Origin: Sciurus carolinensis
Taxonomy: Eukaryota > Chordata > Mammalia > Rodentia > Sciuridae
Reading direction: 5' to 3'
NCBI RefSeq assembly: GCF_902686445.1
Contig: NC_062217.1
Location: 81,425,258-81,489,257 of the forward strand
Length of the DNA stretch: 64,000 bases
In this document: positions 32,450-44,269 of the stretch, piece by piece
Layout: each line of letters starts with the position of its first letter
Position numbering within the stretch: position 1 is the stretch's first letter
The notes under the pieces: generated by a model
What the model saw: only the letters and a program-made list of their open reading frames with translations
What the model was told of the DNA's origin: nothing
Databases searched by the model: none
Made by a program: the position numbers and the translations under genes

Positions 32450-33125
32450 TTTCCATAAGCTTCTAACTCAATCTCTGTATTAGCTCTGCCCATTCTGCAT
32501 TCGACCACTTCCCTCAATTACACCTGCCACTCCACTCACGTCATCATTCTCTAACCTGGTCTTTCTGCTTCCACTCCTTCCACCGTACCATCTATTCCCC
32601 ACACAGCGGCAGGGTGATCTTTTAAAATGTACATCAATTTGGATAATTTTCCTATTGAAAATCTCCAAGAACATCTGTCCCATTTAAAATAAAATCCAAG
32701 TTTCTTACACTGTCCTTTACAAAGATCTTCGTAGTCTGGTCATTCCCTTGCTCTCTCTCCTTTCTGCCACCCTTCCCACCCCAACTCCTGCCTGATTGTC
32801 CACTGCCCTGGACTCAGAACACAAAAACCCCATGTCCTCAGTAATAGAAGTTCTGCTGCTCCTTGCTCAGGTCTCAGCCAGGATGAGCCCCATGGTTCCC
32901 TTTTGAGGCCTTCATATCCATGCCATCTTGAGGAAATATGCAGTTATTTGCTTTTATTCTCTATTTTTCCTGTTTGCATATTATTCATATGCATCTGTCT
33001 GATTTCTCTAGAATGGATAATCCATGACAAAAGAAGTCTTAGTCCTTATCTGGTTCTGTCCCCAAGTCCTAGCACAGTGTCTGTACCTTGCAGACATATA
33101 TACATTTGCATCTAATAAATATGTA
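32450..33125 (+). mobile_element. Long L2-like LINE 3' region
   Basis: In order: 'ctggtctttctgcttccact', 'cacacagcggcagggtgatc', 'aaaataaaatccaagtttct', 'ccttgctctctctcctttct', 'gctccttgctcaggtctcag' and 'cctagcacagtgtctgtacc', ending 'ctaataaatatg'. This is the plus-strand order of the L2 3' region. Two minus-strand frames of 111 and 67 codons over it are accidental. Confidence 0.65.
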
Positions 33126-33737
33126 TCATAGTTTTGATAAACAAAAACAAAACAAAACCAAAAAAATCTTCCAAACAATTTCTGATAGGTTGACAGTATG
33201 AGTGAAAAAAAATCCCATAAGTACATTTACTAAGCAACTATCACGGGTGTAAACCAGATACCTGTGTGTACTATCTGACAGATCCTTAATAGATCAGGTC
33301 CTACGGCCTCCATTTGTTAAGCACACTCATTAGATAAGTTGTGGCATCCCATAGGAGCTAAATGAGTTGTGGCATGCCTCAAGAGGCAGAAATGACAGCC
33401 AGCCCCTCCTTATGGGATCTCAAAAGCACATCAGTGGTCTATCAGGAGCTGTTCTGGCTTTATGGAGACCCTATGTCCAGACTGCAAACTGTGGCAGGCA
33501 TGCATCTATGCTTGCCAGGAATAACCTTCCCTGACTTATACTAAGACAACATCTGATTGACATGTCCAATATGTTTGATGGAAACAGTCCAAAACTTGGG
33601 CCTGTCTAATGTTATGCACTACCTAATACTTGGTGCTAATTTTAAATGCTTTCAGCCCTGTGTATTCTTTGAAGAATACTATTAGGAGCCATTGAATCAT
33701 CCAGTTCTCATGTTTATGCAAAAAACAATCCTGTATA
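33126..33737. other. Unassigned non-coding DNA
   Basis: No repeat or exon was recognised. Confidence 0.5.
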
Positions 33738-33847
33738 GGGCTGGGGTTGTAGCTCAGTGGTGTAGTGCTTGTCTAGCATGTGTGAGGCACTGGGTTTGAT
33801 TCTCAGCACCCATATAATAAATAAAAAAGGTTCATCAAAAAAAATCC
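33738..33847 (+). mobile_element. ID-type SINE, young
   Basis: It reads 'gggctggggttgtagctcag', 'tggtgtagtgcttgtctagc', 'atgtgtgaggcactgggttt' and 'gattctcagcacccatataa', with the 'aaggttca' tail shared with the copies at 27091 and 47838. Confidence 0.9.
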
Positions 33848-34051
33848 TATATGGAAAATGAAATCTCTAATGAAGTCTCTGTACTTCATACAAAGATCAT
33901 TTAGCCTTGGCCTCACACAAATTACTTGAGCTATCAAAAAAGTCAGAAGAGAGTGATGCAGAGGCCTCCCCAGAGTATCAGCAAGGTGTGTGTGAATGTG
34001 AGTGTGTGTGTGTGTGGAGGAGAGAAAGTTTTCATTTGCTGTTTCCATTGC
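33848..34051. other. Unassigned DNA with a short (TG)n
   Basis: A TG tract lies at about 33987-34016. Nothing else was recognised. Confidence 0.5.
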
Positions 34052-34262
34052 TCTTTTTTCTTTTTTAGGTACAAGGAATTGAACCCAGGGGCCCTTAACC
34101 ACTGAGCAACATCCCCAGCCCTTGGTATTTTTATTTTAACACCAGGTCTCACTAAATTGCTTACAGCCTCACTAAGTTGCTGAGGTTGGCTTCAAACCTG
34201 CAATCCTCCTGCCTCAGCCTCTGGAGCTACTAGGATTACAGGCATGTGCACCATACCCAGCA
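34052..34262 (-). mobile_element. B1-dID type chimeric SINE
   Basis: The antisense ID half ('ggaattgaacccaggggccc', 'ttaaccactgagcaacatcc') joins the antisense B1 half ('ttgctgaggttggcttcaaa', 'cctgcctcagcctctggagc', 'aggattacaggcatgtgcac', 'catacccagca'). The dimer is full-length. Confidence 0.9.
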
Positions 34263-34499
34263 TTCAATTGCTTTTAATTTATTTCTCATAGGTATAAAGA
34301 AAATCCCATTTCTAAAGCCAAATTGAAGTCTTGCCACCCTGTGTCAAGACAGGCTCTGCATAGGAGGCACATCCTACTAATACAAATGAGAAAGACTTTG
34401 GAGACCACATACATTCATTCCTTTAAGACTCAACATCAAGCAAACAACAACAAAAAAATCCCAGTCCAATCAATCTGTTAGATTTGTTACCTTGGGATT
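34263..34499. other. Unassigned non-coding DNA
   Basis: No feature was recognised. Confidence 0.5.
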
Positions 34500-34551
34500 T
34501 TTCTTTCTTTCTTTCTTTCTTTTTTTTTTTTAATGTGTTGTACAAAAGAAA

Positions 34552-34582
<31 letters not shown>
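34500..34582. repeat. (CTTT)n and poly-T low-complexity tract
   Basis: A (CTTT)n run at 34501-34522 grades into a T-run, and a second T-run of about 29 bases follows at about 34554-34582. The Lys-rich frame on the other strand is an artefact of this tract. No SINE body is attached. Confidence 0.9.
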
Positions 34583-35789
34583 GTCCTTTTTCCAAAGCAG
34601 TACACTCTGGTCATTCCTAATGAAACAGATACCAGGAAGTGCACAGGCAGAAACTAGTGCATTCCCTCCAAAGTTAGTCAGAACTCACCTCACATAGCCG
34701 CTCATATACAGAGATTCTACATTCATAAGGAGGAAGAAGGGAATCAAACAATTCAGATCTAAACAGCAACCTGATTTCTATCCCATCCTGAATACTATGT
34801 ACTTTCAACTGATCATTTTCAAGCAGCATAACTTTGCCTTTAGGAAACATCAAATATGCATTGGAGGAAACTACTGATAACTCCAAAACTGAGTAAGAGA
34901 AATGAGCAGTATCTGTTAAAATACCTTTTCATTAAACAACAGTAAATCTCAAGGACAGCAGAGCCTGCATTTTCAATTCTACTCTGGCTTCACTGAGTCA
35001 ATTTAGGAAGAGAAGTGGGATGCTTCTAAAACCATGGGAGGCTCATTTTTTTACCATCAGCTGGACAAGGGAGCTCAGGGCCCATCACACAATCTGTGCT
35101 CTTTGTCACAGCAGACCCTCGATTTCAGAGCTCTACTGAGTTGTAAAAATGTGTTCCAGGTTGTAGCAAGGCAAACACGACTTAACTTGAGAGTAATGCT
35201 TTAAAACAAATTTCATAACATCTGCTATATCATTTGAAAGCAATACCTTGTGCTTCTAAAGAACTTAAACACAGTTTTGATTTTAAAAGCTAAATTTTGT
35301 AGGTCTTTCTTCAACTCTATGGGATAGTCACTTCTGGCAATCCAAGGTTCCTACTAAGAAAAGAGGATTCCTGAAAAGTTTAGCATTTCTATTCCCTGGA
35401 CTTGGGCTGAAAATCAGACTGTCCCACAAGAATAAGGAAAATAATTGTTCAGTAAATTGTACTCTTAATCCCTAGGAAGTCATTTGAGCAAGAAGTCTGA
35501 TAGAGACTTTAATTAAAAATGAACCAAACATGACAGGGGTCTGGCTGGTCATCAACACAGAAGTACAAACATACATCAGGGAGAGAAAACAGCCACATTC
35601 ATTCTTCCATCACCAGAGGATATTTCATTAGAATAAAATTCTAAAACTGAATATAGAAATTATGAAGAACCTCTAATTGATGAAAAGCATGTTTTTCATC
35701 CACCTGATATTTATTACTTAGGTATTCTATTAGGTATTTAAAGAGATACAAAGGATGAAAAATGCAAATCTGTGTCCACTTTCAAAGTA
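34583..35789. other. Unassigned, possibly single-copy DNA
   Basis: This 1.2-kb stretch has no recognised repeat. No open frame exceeds 73 codons and there is no exon signature. Confidence 0.5.
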
Positions 35790-36290
35790 CAATCATCACC
35801 CAACATCCTCAGGGATTGGTTGCAGGACCTGCTGTGTATACCAAAATCTGCAGATACTCAAGTCCCTTACATTAAATGGCACAGTATTTGCATATAACCT
35901 ACACATCTTTTCATGTACTTTATTTTTGTTTATTTGTTTTTTTATTTTTTGTAGTATTGGGATTGAACCAATGCTTTGAGCATGCTAAGCAAATTGCTTT
36001 ACCACTGAGCTACATTTCCAACCTTTTGTATTTTATTTGAGACAGGGTTTCACTAAGTTGCCCGGAATGACATCAAACTAGTGATCTTCCTGCCTCAGCC
36101 TCCCAAGTACCTGTTATTACAGGTATGTACCATTGGGCCCAGTTTTAGTACATTTTAAATGACTTGTAACATCTAATCTAATATAAATGCTTCATAATTG
36201 TTGTTTTACTGCACTATTTAGGGAATAATGGCAAGGAAAAATTTTATAGTTGTTCAGTACAGATGCGATTTATCCTTGGAATATTTGCAC
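35790..36290 (+). mobile_element. MER2-like transposon split by a SINE
   Basis: The left part (35790-35921) reads 'caatcatcacccaacatcct', 'agggattggttgcaggacct', 'ccaaaatctgcagatactca' and 'gcacagtatttgcatataac'. The right part (36145-36290) reads 'tttaaatgacttgtaacatc', 'gcactatttagggaataatg' and 'gttcagtacagatgcgattt'. The two parts are consecutive in this family. The right terminus appears truncated. Confidence 0.75.
35922..36144 (-). mobile_element. B1-dID type SINE inside MER2-like element
   Basis: A T-rich tail is followed by an antisense ID half ('tagtattgggattgaaccaa', 'gctttaccactgagctacat') and an antisense B1 half ('gacagggtttcactaagttg', 'cctgcctcagcctcccaagt', 'attacaggtatgtaccattg'). 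The flanks share a GTAC(A)TTTTA-like word, consistent with a target duplication. Confidence 0.85.
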
Positions 36291-37983
36291 TGTGTGACAG
36301 GGGGCCTGTGGATATGGATACAAAGAAATGACCATCAATTGAGTCATAGGTAACTTGAAACATTGTGCTAAAGACATACATTTGGAAGTTTTTAGTTTTT
36401 ACCTGGAATTGAAGCTTTTGATGATATAAAGTTTTTTCTGTTGTTGTTGTTTGTTTTTTAAAAGGTGGCTGTGGGAAGCCATCCATGTCTAGCAGAATCA
36501 GGCTTGGCTGAGCCATGGGATACAGAGTTCTGACTCCCAGGAACTGGCAGTCATGAGAGACTGTTTCAGATAGCCTGGGGACGGTGACTCTGTTAAGAGG
36601 TGGCTCACTGCTTGATAAAATACTAATTCTCTAAGCAAATGGCTTCCCTAACTCCACCCAATCCTGTTCCTCACAGAAGAAACCCTTCCAGCCTCCCTTT
36701 ACCTGTATGGCTGTAAAAAAAGTGAAGATGGGCTTCTCCATCTTGTGAGAGGTCCGATTTTGGCATGGCGTGATCTATCACACCTCCTCCCATTTGAAAA
36801 GATTATTGACTCTTGTGTTTTATTTAATTAGATAAGTTTCTTAGTGATTAATCAATAGCCAGAACTGTCCTCTGACAGAAACCCTTTCCCTCATTCATGC
36901 TGGACATGAGAGGAGAACCCCCCTACTGATGGCTAAGGAAAGAACTCTTCAGACCTGTTACATTTAAGGTACAGGATATGGAGTAGAATAAACCAGTGAA
37001 ACACTGGTCAGGTTAAGAGTCAAGAGAGAGAGAGGAAAGAATTATGTTTCATAAACAAAAGAATTTCTAGAAGGAATGGAGGATGGTTAGGAGAGTCAGT
37101 GCTGCCAGGAGATCAACTACCATGAAGGTAAAGAAGAGGTCAAATTGCATCTGGGACAGATGATGTGGAAGTGATACTGATAACATCCAACAGGAAAAGA
37201 GCTAAGGTTTGTATAAAAAGCAACATCAAACCAAAAATAATAGTCCTTCTTAAAGAATACTCCACCATCAGTCCTCAAGTAAGTATGAACAGTTATGACC
37301 AGAAGGCATCACAGTGTTCTTAAGAGCGGTGGAGCTGTATCTTAAATAGTCCTCTAGCCAAGAAATTAAGAAAAACATAATTTAAATAAAACATTAGCAA
37401 AATCCTTCACCTATGGGATTTTCAATTTTCTGATATCATAAATCTTTTTTTATTCATTTAAAATCATTTAAATCATATATATGACAAATGACAATAAAAC
37501 AACATAATAGCAACTAATAGACATTGGTCTCTGTTAGGAAATCGGGGAAAGATCAGGACTAAATTACTGTCTAAAGATGATAAACAAATAACATTTATTT
37601 TTCCTTTGTAGAGAATGTAAAAGGAAACCTATCTTAAATAGTATAACTTACTCTGATTACTTCCTGTCATAGTCCTTGGTAAGTCAAAGGAAAAAAAAAA
37701 AGCAGCCCTATTAATGTGAAAAAGAGAAGGAAGCCATTAGAAATAATATTTTCACATAAACTTATATGAAAGAAAAAATTTTACCTATTCTAATAAAATT
37801 TCCATCTATGCAAAATGACCCCAAGAACATTATACTAGTCTATACACCACCTGACGGAATAACACAGCTGTAAAGCATCGGAGTTCATTATGTTTCCAAG
37901 TCACACCAATTCTTCTGATTAGTTATTGCACACAGTACCTATACCTTGCTGCTTCCTCTTTTACCTTTTCTGAATTATATGTA
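36291..37983. other. Unassigned, mostly single-copy DNA
   Basis: No repeat family was recognised. A GTT-run lies at about 36437-36455. The left part carries a 90-codon minus-strand frame that begins in the MER2-like element and is not a gene. Confidence 0.5.
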
Positions 37984-38062
37984 GGAAGAAAGAAAAAGAA
38001 AGGAAAGGGAGGCAAGGCAGGAAAGAAGGAAGGGAGGGAGGGAGGGAGGAAGCAAGAAAGAA
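37984..38062 (+). repeat. Polypurine GGAA/GGGA tract
   Basis: About 75 bases of pure G/A, including perfect GGGA units at 38029-38050, form a mirror-like polypurine tract that could adopt triplex DNA. Confidence 0.85.
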
Positions 38063-38390
38063 TTGATCCTCTGCACCACCCAATTTAAGAAATTTTATAC
38101 AAAAATATTTATTGACATCTTTTAGAAGTTCTTTAATTAAGAAAATCACAGAGCTACTGAATCCTCCGTCAGGAGGTTGTCTTGGTCCTATTCTAAAAAT
38201 TCCAATAGGAATTTCATAACAGCTCAAAGCCATTTTGCTTTTATAAAGAGAAAATCATATTGAATTATTCAACCAACCTTACAGAGCAATCACTGTAGTA
38301 TGGACTCTGTCAAATTAACTTGTGCTACCTTTGATGTGCAGAAGGCTGTTGATCCACCTTGTAAATGCTTTCTTGTCTCTTTGCCCACTT
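38063..38390. other. Unassigned non-coding DNA
   Basis: No feature was recognised. Confidence 0.5.
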
Positions 38391-38502
38391 TTTTTTTTTT
38401 TTTAATCTATGTGTGTGTGTGTGGGGGGTGCTGGGGGTTGAACCCAGGGCCTCATGCATGCTAGGAATGTGTTCTACTACTGAACCACACCCTCAGGAGC
38501 CC
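38391..38502 (-). mobile_element. ID-type SINE
   Basis: After T and TG runs the body reads 'gggtgctgggggttgaaccc', 'agggcctcatgcatgctagg' and 'ctactgaaccacaccctcag'. Confidence 0.85.
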
Positions 38503-38939
38503 TCTTTGACCACTCTTGATCGGCAGTGCCATCTACTTCCAAGACCTTAAATATCATCCAAAATTGTGGTCATTTCCATGTAAGTGTATTGAAATGAATT
38601 TTTTAATTATTCATTTCATGAGCAACCAAGTGAAGCATTTACTCAAAAGTATTCCATTAGGATTCAAAAACAAATCAATGTGCTTATTATTGGTCTACTT
38701 TTTAAAAAATTAAACTGAAAAACCAAACTGAAAACTCCCAATAGACAAAACCAAACTTCCTAAGAAAAGTTACTAAAAGCTAACCAGCTCACAGGGTGGA
38801 TGTGAAGGAGCTCCCATCTCAGGACACTGCTTGTGGTAGACATTCCTTGCCTTTATTCTCCTCCTATTGACTGAATTTATCAATAAAAGTTGGACTGAGG
38901 AAAGAAGTTTTTCCTTACATAAAGTTCTTTAACATAATT
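38503..38939. other. Unassigned non-coding DNA
   Basis: No feature was recognised. Confidence 0.5.
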
Positions 38940-39159
38940 TTTTTTTTTTTTTTTTTTTTTGGTACCAGGGATTGAACCCAGGGGTGCTAAACCACCAAGC
39001 TACATCCACAGCCCTTTTTTGTATTTTATTTAAAGACAGGGTCTCACTGAGTTGCTCAGGGCCTCACTAAATTGCTGAGGCTGGCTTTCAACTCGAAATC
39101 CTCCTGCCTCGGTCTTCCGAGCTGCTAGGATTATAGGTGTATGCCACCATACCCAGCTT
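38940..39159 (-). mobile_element. B1-dID type chimeric SINE, young
   Basis: A 21-base T tail is followed by 'ggtaccagggattgaaccca', 'ggggtgctaaaccaccaagc', 'gacagggtctcactgagttg', 'aaatcctcctgcctcggtct' and 'aggattataggtgtatgcca'. The long pure tail and near-consensus body suggest a recent insertion. Confidence 0.9.
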
Positions 39160-41286
39160 AATGTAAACTTTTTATCAAAGTACAATATACATGTACAAAG
39201 TACAAAAATGATACATGTGCATCTCAGATGACTTTTCTTTTTACAAAAAATGCCTGTGGATGTAGTTCAGATCAAAAACCCAGGGACTTAGCAGAAGCCT
39301 CCTCCTGCCCTCTTCCATTTCTTACTCCTTCCCCTACCACCCAAGCATAACCATTATCCTGACCTTTAACACCATCAATTAGTTTTGCAAGTTTGGGAAC
39401 TTCACACAAATGAAACATACAGCATGATGTTTATGGAGACATTATGTATCACTGACGAGCTTAAGTAGGGAAATGTGTTTTGTGTCTGCTGGTTGACCAG
39501 CTGTTGTCAATGTGTCTGTGTCTGAGTTGATTGCCTTTTTCTTTGTAAATATTCTGGAGTGAACAACCAGCAGGGCCATATAAAACCTATGTAATAATAA
39601 AGGGCTGAGGATTGGAAGCCTCATCATATTTTCTCACAATTTTCCACTCTCATGGTAATAAATTTCTGGCAGTACCCTGGAGATGGGCTTGAGTCTCGGA
39701 ATGTTTTTCCTATATGCCACCAAACAGCTACCAGATGGCACAGAGGCTCTGGGCTGCTGCTTGGAGCCAATTTCAATGAAGTGGCCCTGGGAGATGCTCT
39801 GCCCCATTAGTTTGAACCCTTGAAGGTTTCCCCTCGCTTGCTGTTGGCATCCAGCATGAGTGTGTGAAGCCATGTGTGATGGCAGCTGGATTTCATGCCC
39901 TGAGTCTGGATTCAGTGACCTGCTTACAAAATGCAGACTCCATTCGCAGGTGGGACCGCAAACAGGGAGGCCTACAGGATGGTAACATACAGGGGGCAAT
40001 ACACACAGCAGAGGTACACAAGCCTGTTCCAATTCCAAAAGCACACAAAATTCATGAAGTTAAGCCTAGGAAGAGCCCCATGCCACCATTTCCATGTTGA
40101 GAATCATCCAGAACAAGAGCTAATTTAGGTTTATGAACTAATCACAGAAGCAAGTACTTCATTCCACCATCACTGACCCCACATTCCAACTTTCCTTTTG
40201 TAGAGTAAGTCTGGTGCTATATTAGATAACTTGGAAAACAAGGTCATAATATAATGTTGCTATAACACTGCCTGAATTTTAGTAGTAGTTCCTGTAATAT
40301 TTTTGGAGGAGAAAAACTTTCTTCGATCAAATGTAAATGGATAACAATGAAGTTTCAATGGAGCGAGCCAGTAACATCCCCTCCAGGAAAGCCCTCTCTT
40401 GATTCAGTGGCTTTTCCACCTCCTCTTTGGTTGAGTTTTATTCAGTCTCTCACTGGAAGTTTCAACCCACAATTCCCTTTGCTTTTCTTTGAAAAGTTCC
40501 TCTCTTCAATAGGAATCCTGGTTATTACAAGTTAATATCAGATTACACAGGGCCAGAGAGAATTGTGTCAGTCTAGGTAAATAAACACATCATTAAGGCA
40601 TAATGCATGGAAACAACCCCGATGGCTGAGTAAAAGGCCAATTTTAAAAGGATAAATGCCTGGGTTCCACAAACACCCTGTCCTGATAGAATTCCTCTCA
40701 TATCAGGTTATGATTGTTTTAATTCTAAGGAAAACAATGTGACAGAATTAGTGGGAAGAAAACGGCATAATCAGAAACAGTAGAACATGGAGATTTCTCT
40801 GGCTCAGGACTGATCTATTCAGGCTGCTAGTGACTTTAATACCAGCCACTCTTTGTTCTATCAACCAGCTAGGAAGGGGAGATTGTATACCTTACTAGTA
40901 CTCAGAACTAGTACTAAGTCTTTCTGGTCACTTCTTGAGGAGCATGCCAGTCATCCCAGGTGGAGATATGGAGGAGAAATGGACAGGATCAGAAAGAGGG
41001 ACATGGAATGAAAGAGGCAAATGAAGAAAGGGACTGCCTCTTAGGTTGGAGGAAGGAGGCAATTCCTTGGCATATCGGGAAGTAGATGCAAGCACAGGAG
41101 AGTGTGATCCATCCATCATGTGTCCTTGCTATAAAGTGATGTCCCAGGAAGGCCACATAGGTGAGGGCCACACTACCAAGTCCCTTTCACCTCTGTAGAG
41201 CATTATCTTGCTCCCCATAGAGTCCACAGTTGGCAGAGATTAAAAGAGTGGGCAAGAGTCAACATTTGAGCTGGTAAAGAAGGGCC
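39160..41286. other. Unassigned, partly single-copy DNA
   Basis: A segment at about 39230-39430 resembles old LINE antisense text ('accattatcctgacctttaa'), weakly. The rest has no recognised repeat. The 136-codon minus-strand frame at 39634-40044 and its shadows show no domain. Confidence 0.4.
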
Positions 41287-41668
41287 TGTATTAGTCTACT
41301 TTCCATTGCTATACCAAAATACCTGAGGTTGGTTAAGGAATAAAGAAAAGAGATATATTTATCTAGCAGTTACAGAGGTTGAAAGTCTAAGATCAGGCCA
41401 CCCTATTTGTTTGCCTCTGGTGAGGGCTTCATGGAAGATGACATCACAACGGCAGAAATACATGCAGAAGAGACACATGGCAAAACAGAACTTGCTCTTT
41501 GATATCAATCCTCTCGCAAGTACTAAGCAAGGTTCCTTCAAGAACTACATTAATCCCTTCTGATCAGTGCTCCAACAACTCAATCACTTTCCACTAGGCT
41601 CCATCTCTTTAAAGTTCCACCATTTTTTAATACCACCACACTGGAGGAACACACTCAAACCATATACA
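41287..41668 (-). mobile_element. MaLR/MST-like solo LTR
   Basis: It begins TGTATTAGTCTACTTTCC and ends CATATACA. Order: 'aaatacctgaggttggttaa', 'tatatttatctagcagttac', 'gaggttgaaagtctaagatc', 'catggaagatgacatcacaa', 'ccactaggctccatctcttt' and 'aaagttccaccattttttaa'. This matches the antisense MaLR arrangement and is the same class as 20819-21185. Confidence 0.75.
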
Positions 41669-42114
41669 AGGGCCTGATGGATTTGGGAAAGCTCAAGAGA
41701 GGAGGCCAACGGCCAGAGGCCCATGGGTAAGAGAGAAGCAATAGTAGAAAGGAAATCAAATTCTGCTCACCCAGATGCTTGGATTTAGGCCCCATTTTCC
41801 AACACTACCTTTCAAATGATGCTCAGGATAGTCTCAGGCCAAGGTAGGAACAAAACAAACAAACCAAAAAACCCAAAGACCCTCAAAGCAGCCAGGATTG
41901 CACATGTTGGAGGAAAAATCGCTAGAGAGAGAGAGTTCACCACTGACTTCCCTTAAGGAACAGCGTGCTTTATCTCCCCAAAGACATAAACAAGAAGTGC
42001 AAACCAAAGCTGGTTCTGATTCTAGAATGATCTTGCTGCCTTCCACAGCCTGTCTTCCGATAGCCTGCTAATGAGCAGAGGAAGCTGGAAAGAACAGAGA
42101 AAGGGTGCAAAGAT
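41669..42114. other. Unassigned non-coding DNA
   Basis: No repeat was recognised. Overlapping short frames on both strands are not supported. Confidence 0.5.
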
Positions 42115-42134
42115 GGGCGGGGGGGTGGGGTGGG
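42115..42134 (+). other. Strong G-quadruplex motif
   Basis: The arrangement is GGG-C-GGGGGGG-T-GGGG-T-GGG, i.e. four G-runs separated by single bases. Single-base loops are the most stable class of G-quadruplex in vitro. No repeat explains it. Confidence 0.75.
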
Positions 42135-42934
42135 CTGCATAATCTGCAAATGAACTGGTCGCTGAATATTTGGGAATTGGACATACATGGTTGCCTTCTT
42201 CCAACAACAAAGTACAACTGCCACCCTAAATCCCAAAGGACAGGCATGAATTTGCTGAATCCTCTGCAGCACTACTGCCATGAAGAAGGGGACAGAGACC
42301 AACACTATTTCAACTTGTCCTGTTCGTTGAAGGCCTCTGACCCTCCCGAGGGTGAACTTTCCTGGGAAGAAATGGTGAAAGGCCCCACTGTCCTCCCATT
42401 CTCCTAAGACGCCATTGCAAGTGAGGAATGCTGAAAGTGGCAGCTATTCATATAGCTATGAATGCATCTAAAGAAAGCCATCTCTCATCTTCTGGCCACT
42501 GGGAACTTCCTTTCTTCCAAAGTGCCTTGCTCTGCTTTCTGTCATCTTTAGCCAGATTTTACATTGTATCTCCTAAACTACCAGCAGCACGTCCACCAAG
42601 AAGATCCATCAAGGCTTTAGGAATCAGCAAGATATTTCTGCAAGTTGCCCTGATGTATTCATACAGGCCACATCAATGTCAATGCGCATTCCATACTATC
42701 TGGCAGACCATGGGGTGCTGATGATCTTTCCAGTTCTACCTGCAGGCACCTACAGGGGAGGGCTTTCTCTATTCATTTGAAGAAGCTGAGAGAAGGGCAA
42801 GTGGCAAGCATTCTCCACTCTACCCCAGACTTCCACTCTGTGTTGGCAAGGCCAGATCACCTCTTGGGTCCTCCCAGAAGACTTGTGCATGACACAGGAG
42901 TGAAGATGATGGTCTGCCAGCAAGTAGGAGGGAT
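42135..42934. other. Unassigned, possibly single-copy DNA
   Basis: No repeat was recognised. Three open frames of 73-100 codons follow one another on the plus strand in this area without splice signals or domains. Confidence 0.45.
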
Positions 42935-43035
42935 GAATTATTGCTCATTGAGGGCCTGCTCTCTGCCAGTCCCTTCTCTCAAATTCCTAACAACCTAACA
43001 GGTGGGAAGGCCTGTACACACATAGTCTCTAATAA
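42935..43035 (+). repeat. Possible MIR-like fragment
   Basis: The words 'cattgagggcctgctctctg', 'ccagtcccttctctcaaatt', 'cctaacaacctaacaggtgg' and 'gtctctaataataatg' fit the order of a MIR-type element. Confidence 0.45.
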
Positions 43036-43164
43036 TAATGCAAATAGTCTTCCATAAGAAAATTATCTGGCAGGCTCTAAGAGCACAATATGAGACTTTG
43101 AGGAGGGAGTGTTAGGGAGTGACTGAAAGAGAAGGGACTGCTGGGTACTGCTGGCTGCTGGGCA

Positions 43165-43300
43165 CTATTGGCAGCCTGACGGCTAATTCCGGCTCCCTGC
43201 CTGGTTCTATGACCATGAGCAGGTTCCTTAGCTTCTTCTGGAACTCAGCTTCTTGTATAGAGTAGAAATTACAGTGAAGATTAAATACATAAAGCACTCC
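43165..43300 (+). repeat. MIR SINE
   Basis: The core reads 'attccggctccctgcctggt', 'tctatgaccatgagcaggtt', 'ccttagcttcttctggaact' and 'acagtgaagattaaatacat'. Confidence 0.65.
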
Positions 43301-43779
43301 TAGATTTGGTGTTGATCACTTGGTTGGTGATCAGAGTCATCATCATCAGCATCACCCCAGACACAGAGGCACTGAGGAAAAGAGTTACTGATAAAATTAA
43401 AGATATATGACTCTTTGTGCTTATAGCCATTGATCAGCAACTAATATTCAATGAATGCCCGAAACTGATGGTATGAAAAGGAACCTAACATGCCACATGG
43501 GTTTAAAAAATATTAACTGGTGATGACTGCCCCCAAAAGTTAATGAACATGAAGTGCCAAAAATTAAACATATAAATATTTCACAGACTTATGCTGAATT
43601 GTTCTTTACCTATAGACTCTAATTTTCTCTTCTATTTCTCCTAGATTTAGTTCCATATATGGGACATCCACATGTGAACAGGTTATTTGTTTGCAAAGGC
43701 TGCCAGGCTGCAGATGACCAAGGTACTGTCCTATGCATTTTAACCCCTAGGAAATCCAATCTGTATTGACTTTTAAAAA
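43301..43779. other. Unassigned non-coding DNA
   Basis: No feature was recognised. Confidence 0.5.
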
Positions 43780-44110
43780 AGAGGATGGAGCGGTCAAGTA
43801 AGTTTAATCTTTTCCAATAATGAAGATTTTATCTCTGCTAGGGCGGCCTCTCCAGTTCCACTTGGTTTGGCACTTATCTCTGCATTTAAAACCTCCCTAA
43901 TACGATAATGATAATACCATCTTGGTGGTCATTATCTCCTGGTTGCAGAGCTATCTCCCAGTGTGGATGCCGAGTCAGGTTTTCACGTCCATTGGCCCCA
44001 GCATTTCTCCTTCAGCCTGCAGGAAACAGAGCCGCTACAGCTGCCAGCGTTTATTTACACACATTCTTTCCTCAAATTGAATTAATGAGCATAATTTAAC
44101 TCAGGCGATG
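43780..44110. promoter_or_regulatory. Candidate conserved distal enhancer
   Basis: This repeat-free block holds a forkhead-like 'cgtttatttacaca', an E-box CAGCTG in 'gctacagctgcc', several TAAT/ATTA cores ('ctaatacgataatgataata', 'gaattaatgagcataattta'), and CpGs that are rare elsewhere. The dense mix of transcription-factor-like words resembles deeply conserved regulatory DNA. Conservation was not tested. Confidence 0.4.
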
Positions 44111-44269
44111 TCCTTCCCGGCTCTCCTCCCCTCACCCCTCCAATCTCGCCCCTCCTCCACTGGCTGGCCAGCTTTCTCCCTTACATTCCTCCGTAGCAGT
44201 CTTCTTAGAGTGGGTTCAGACATACCGGTAGCATGGCACGTGACTTAGGACTTCTCTACCTTTAATGTT
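44111..44269. other. Unassigned, CT-rich DNA
   Basis: A pyrimidine-rich stretch at 44117-44190 may be the edge of the regulatory block. Confidence 0.45.

Noticed and set aside
34423..34644. Lys-rich 73-codon frame
   Set aside because: It is a product of the T-runs and (CTTT)n tract read on the other strand.
39634..40044. 136-codon minus-strand frame
   Set aside because: No motif known to me, and two shadow frames on the plus strand; lacks any gene context.
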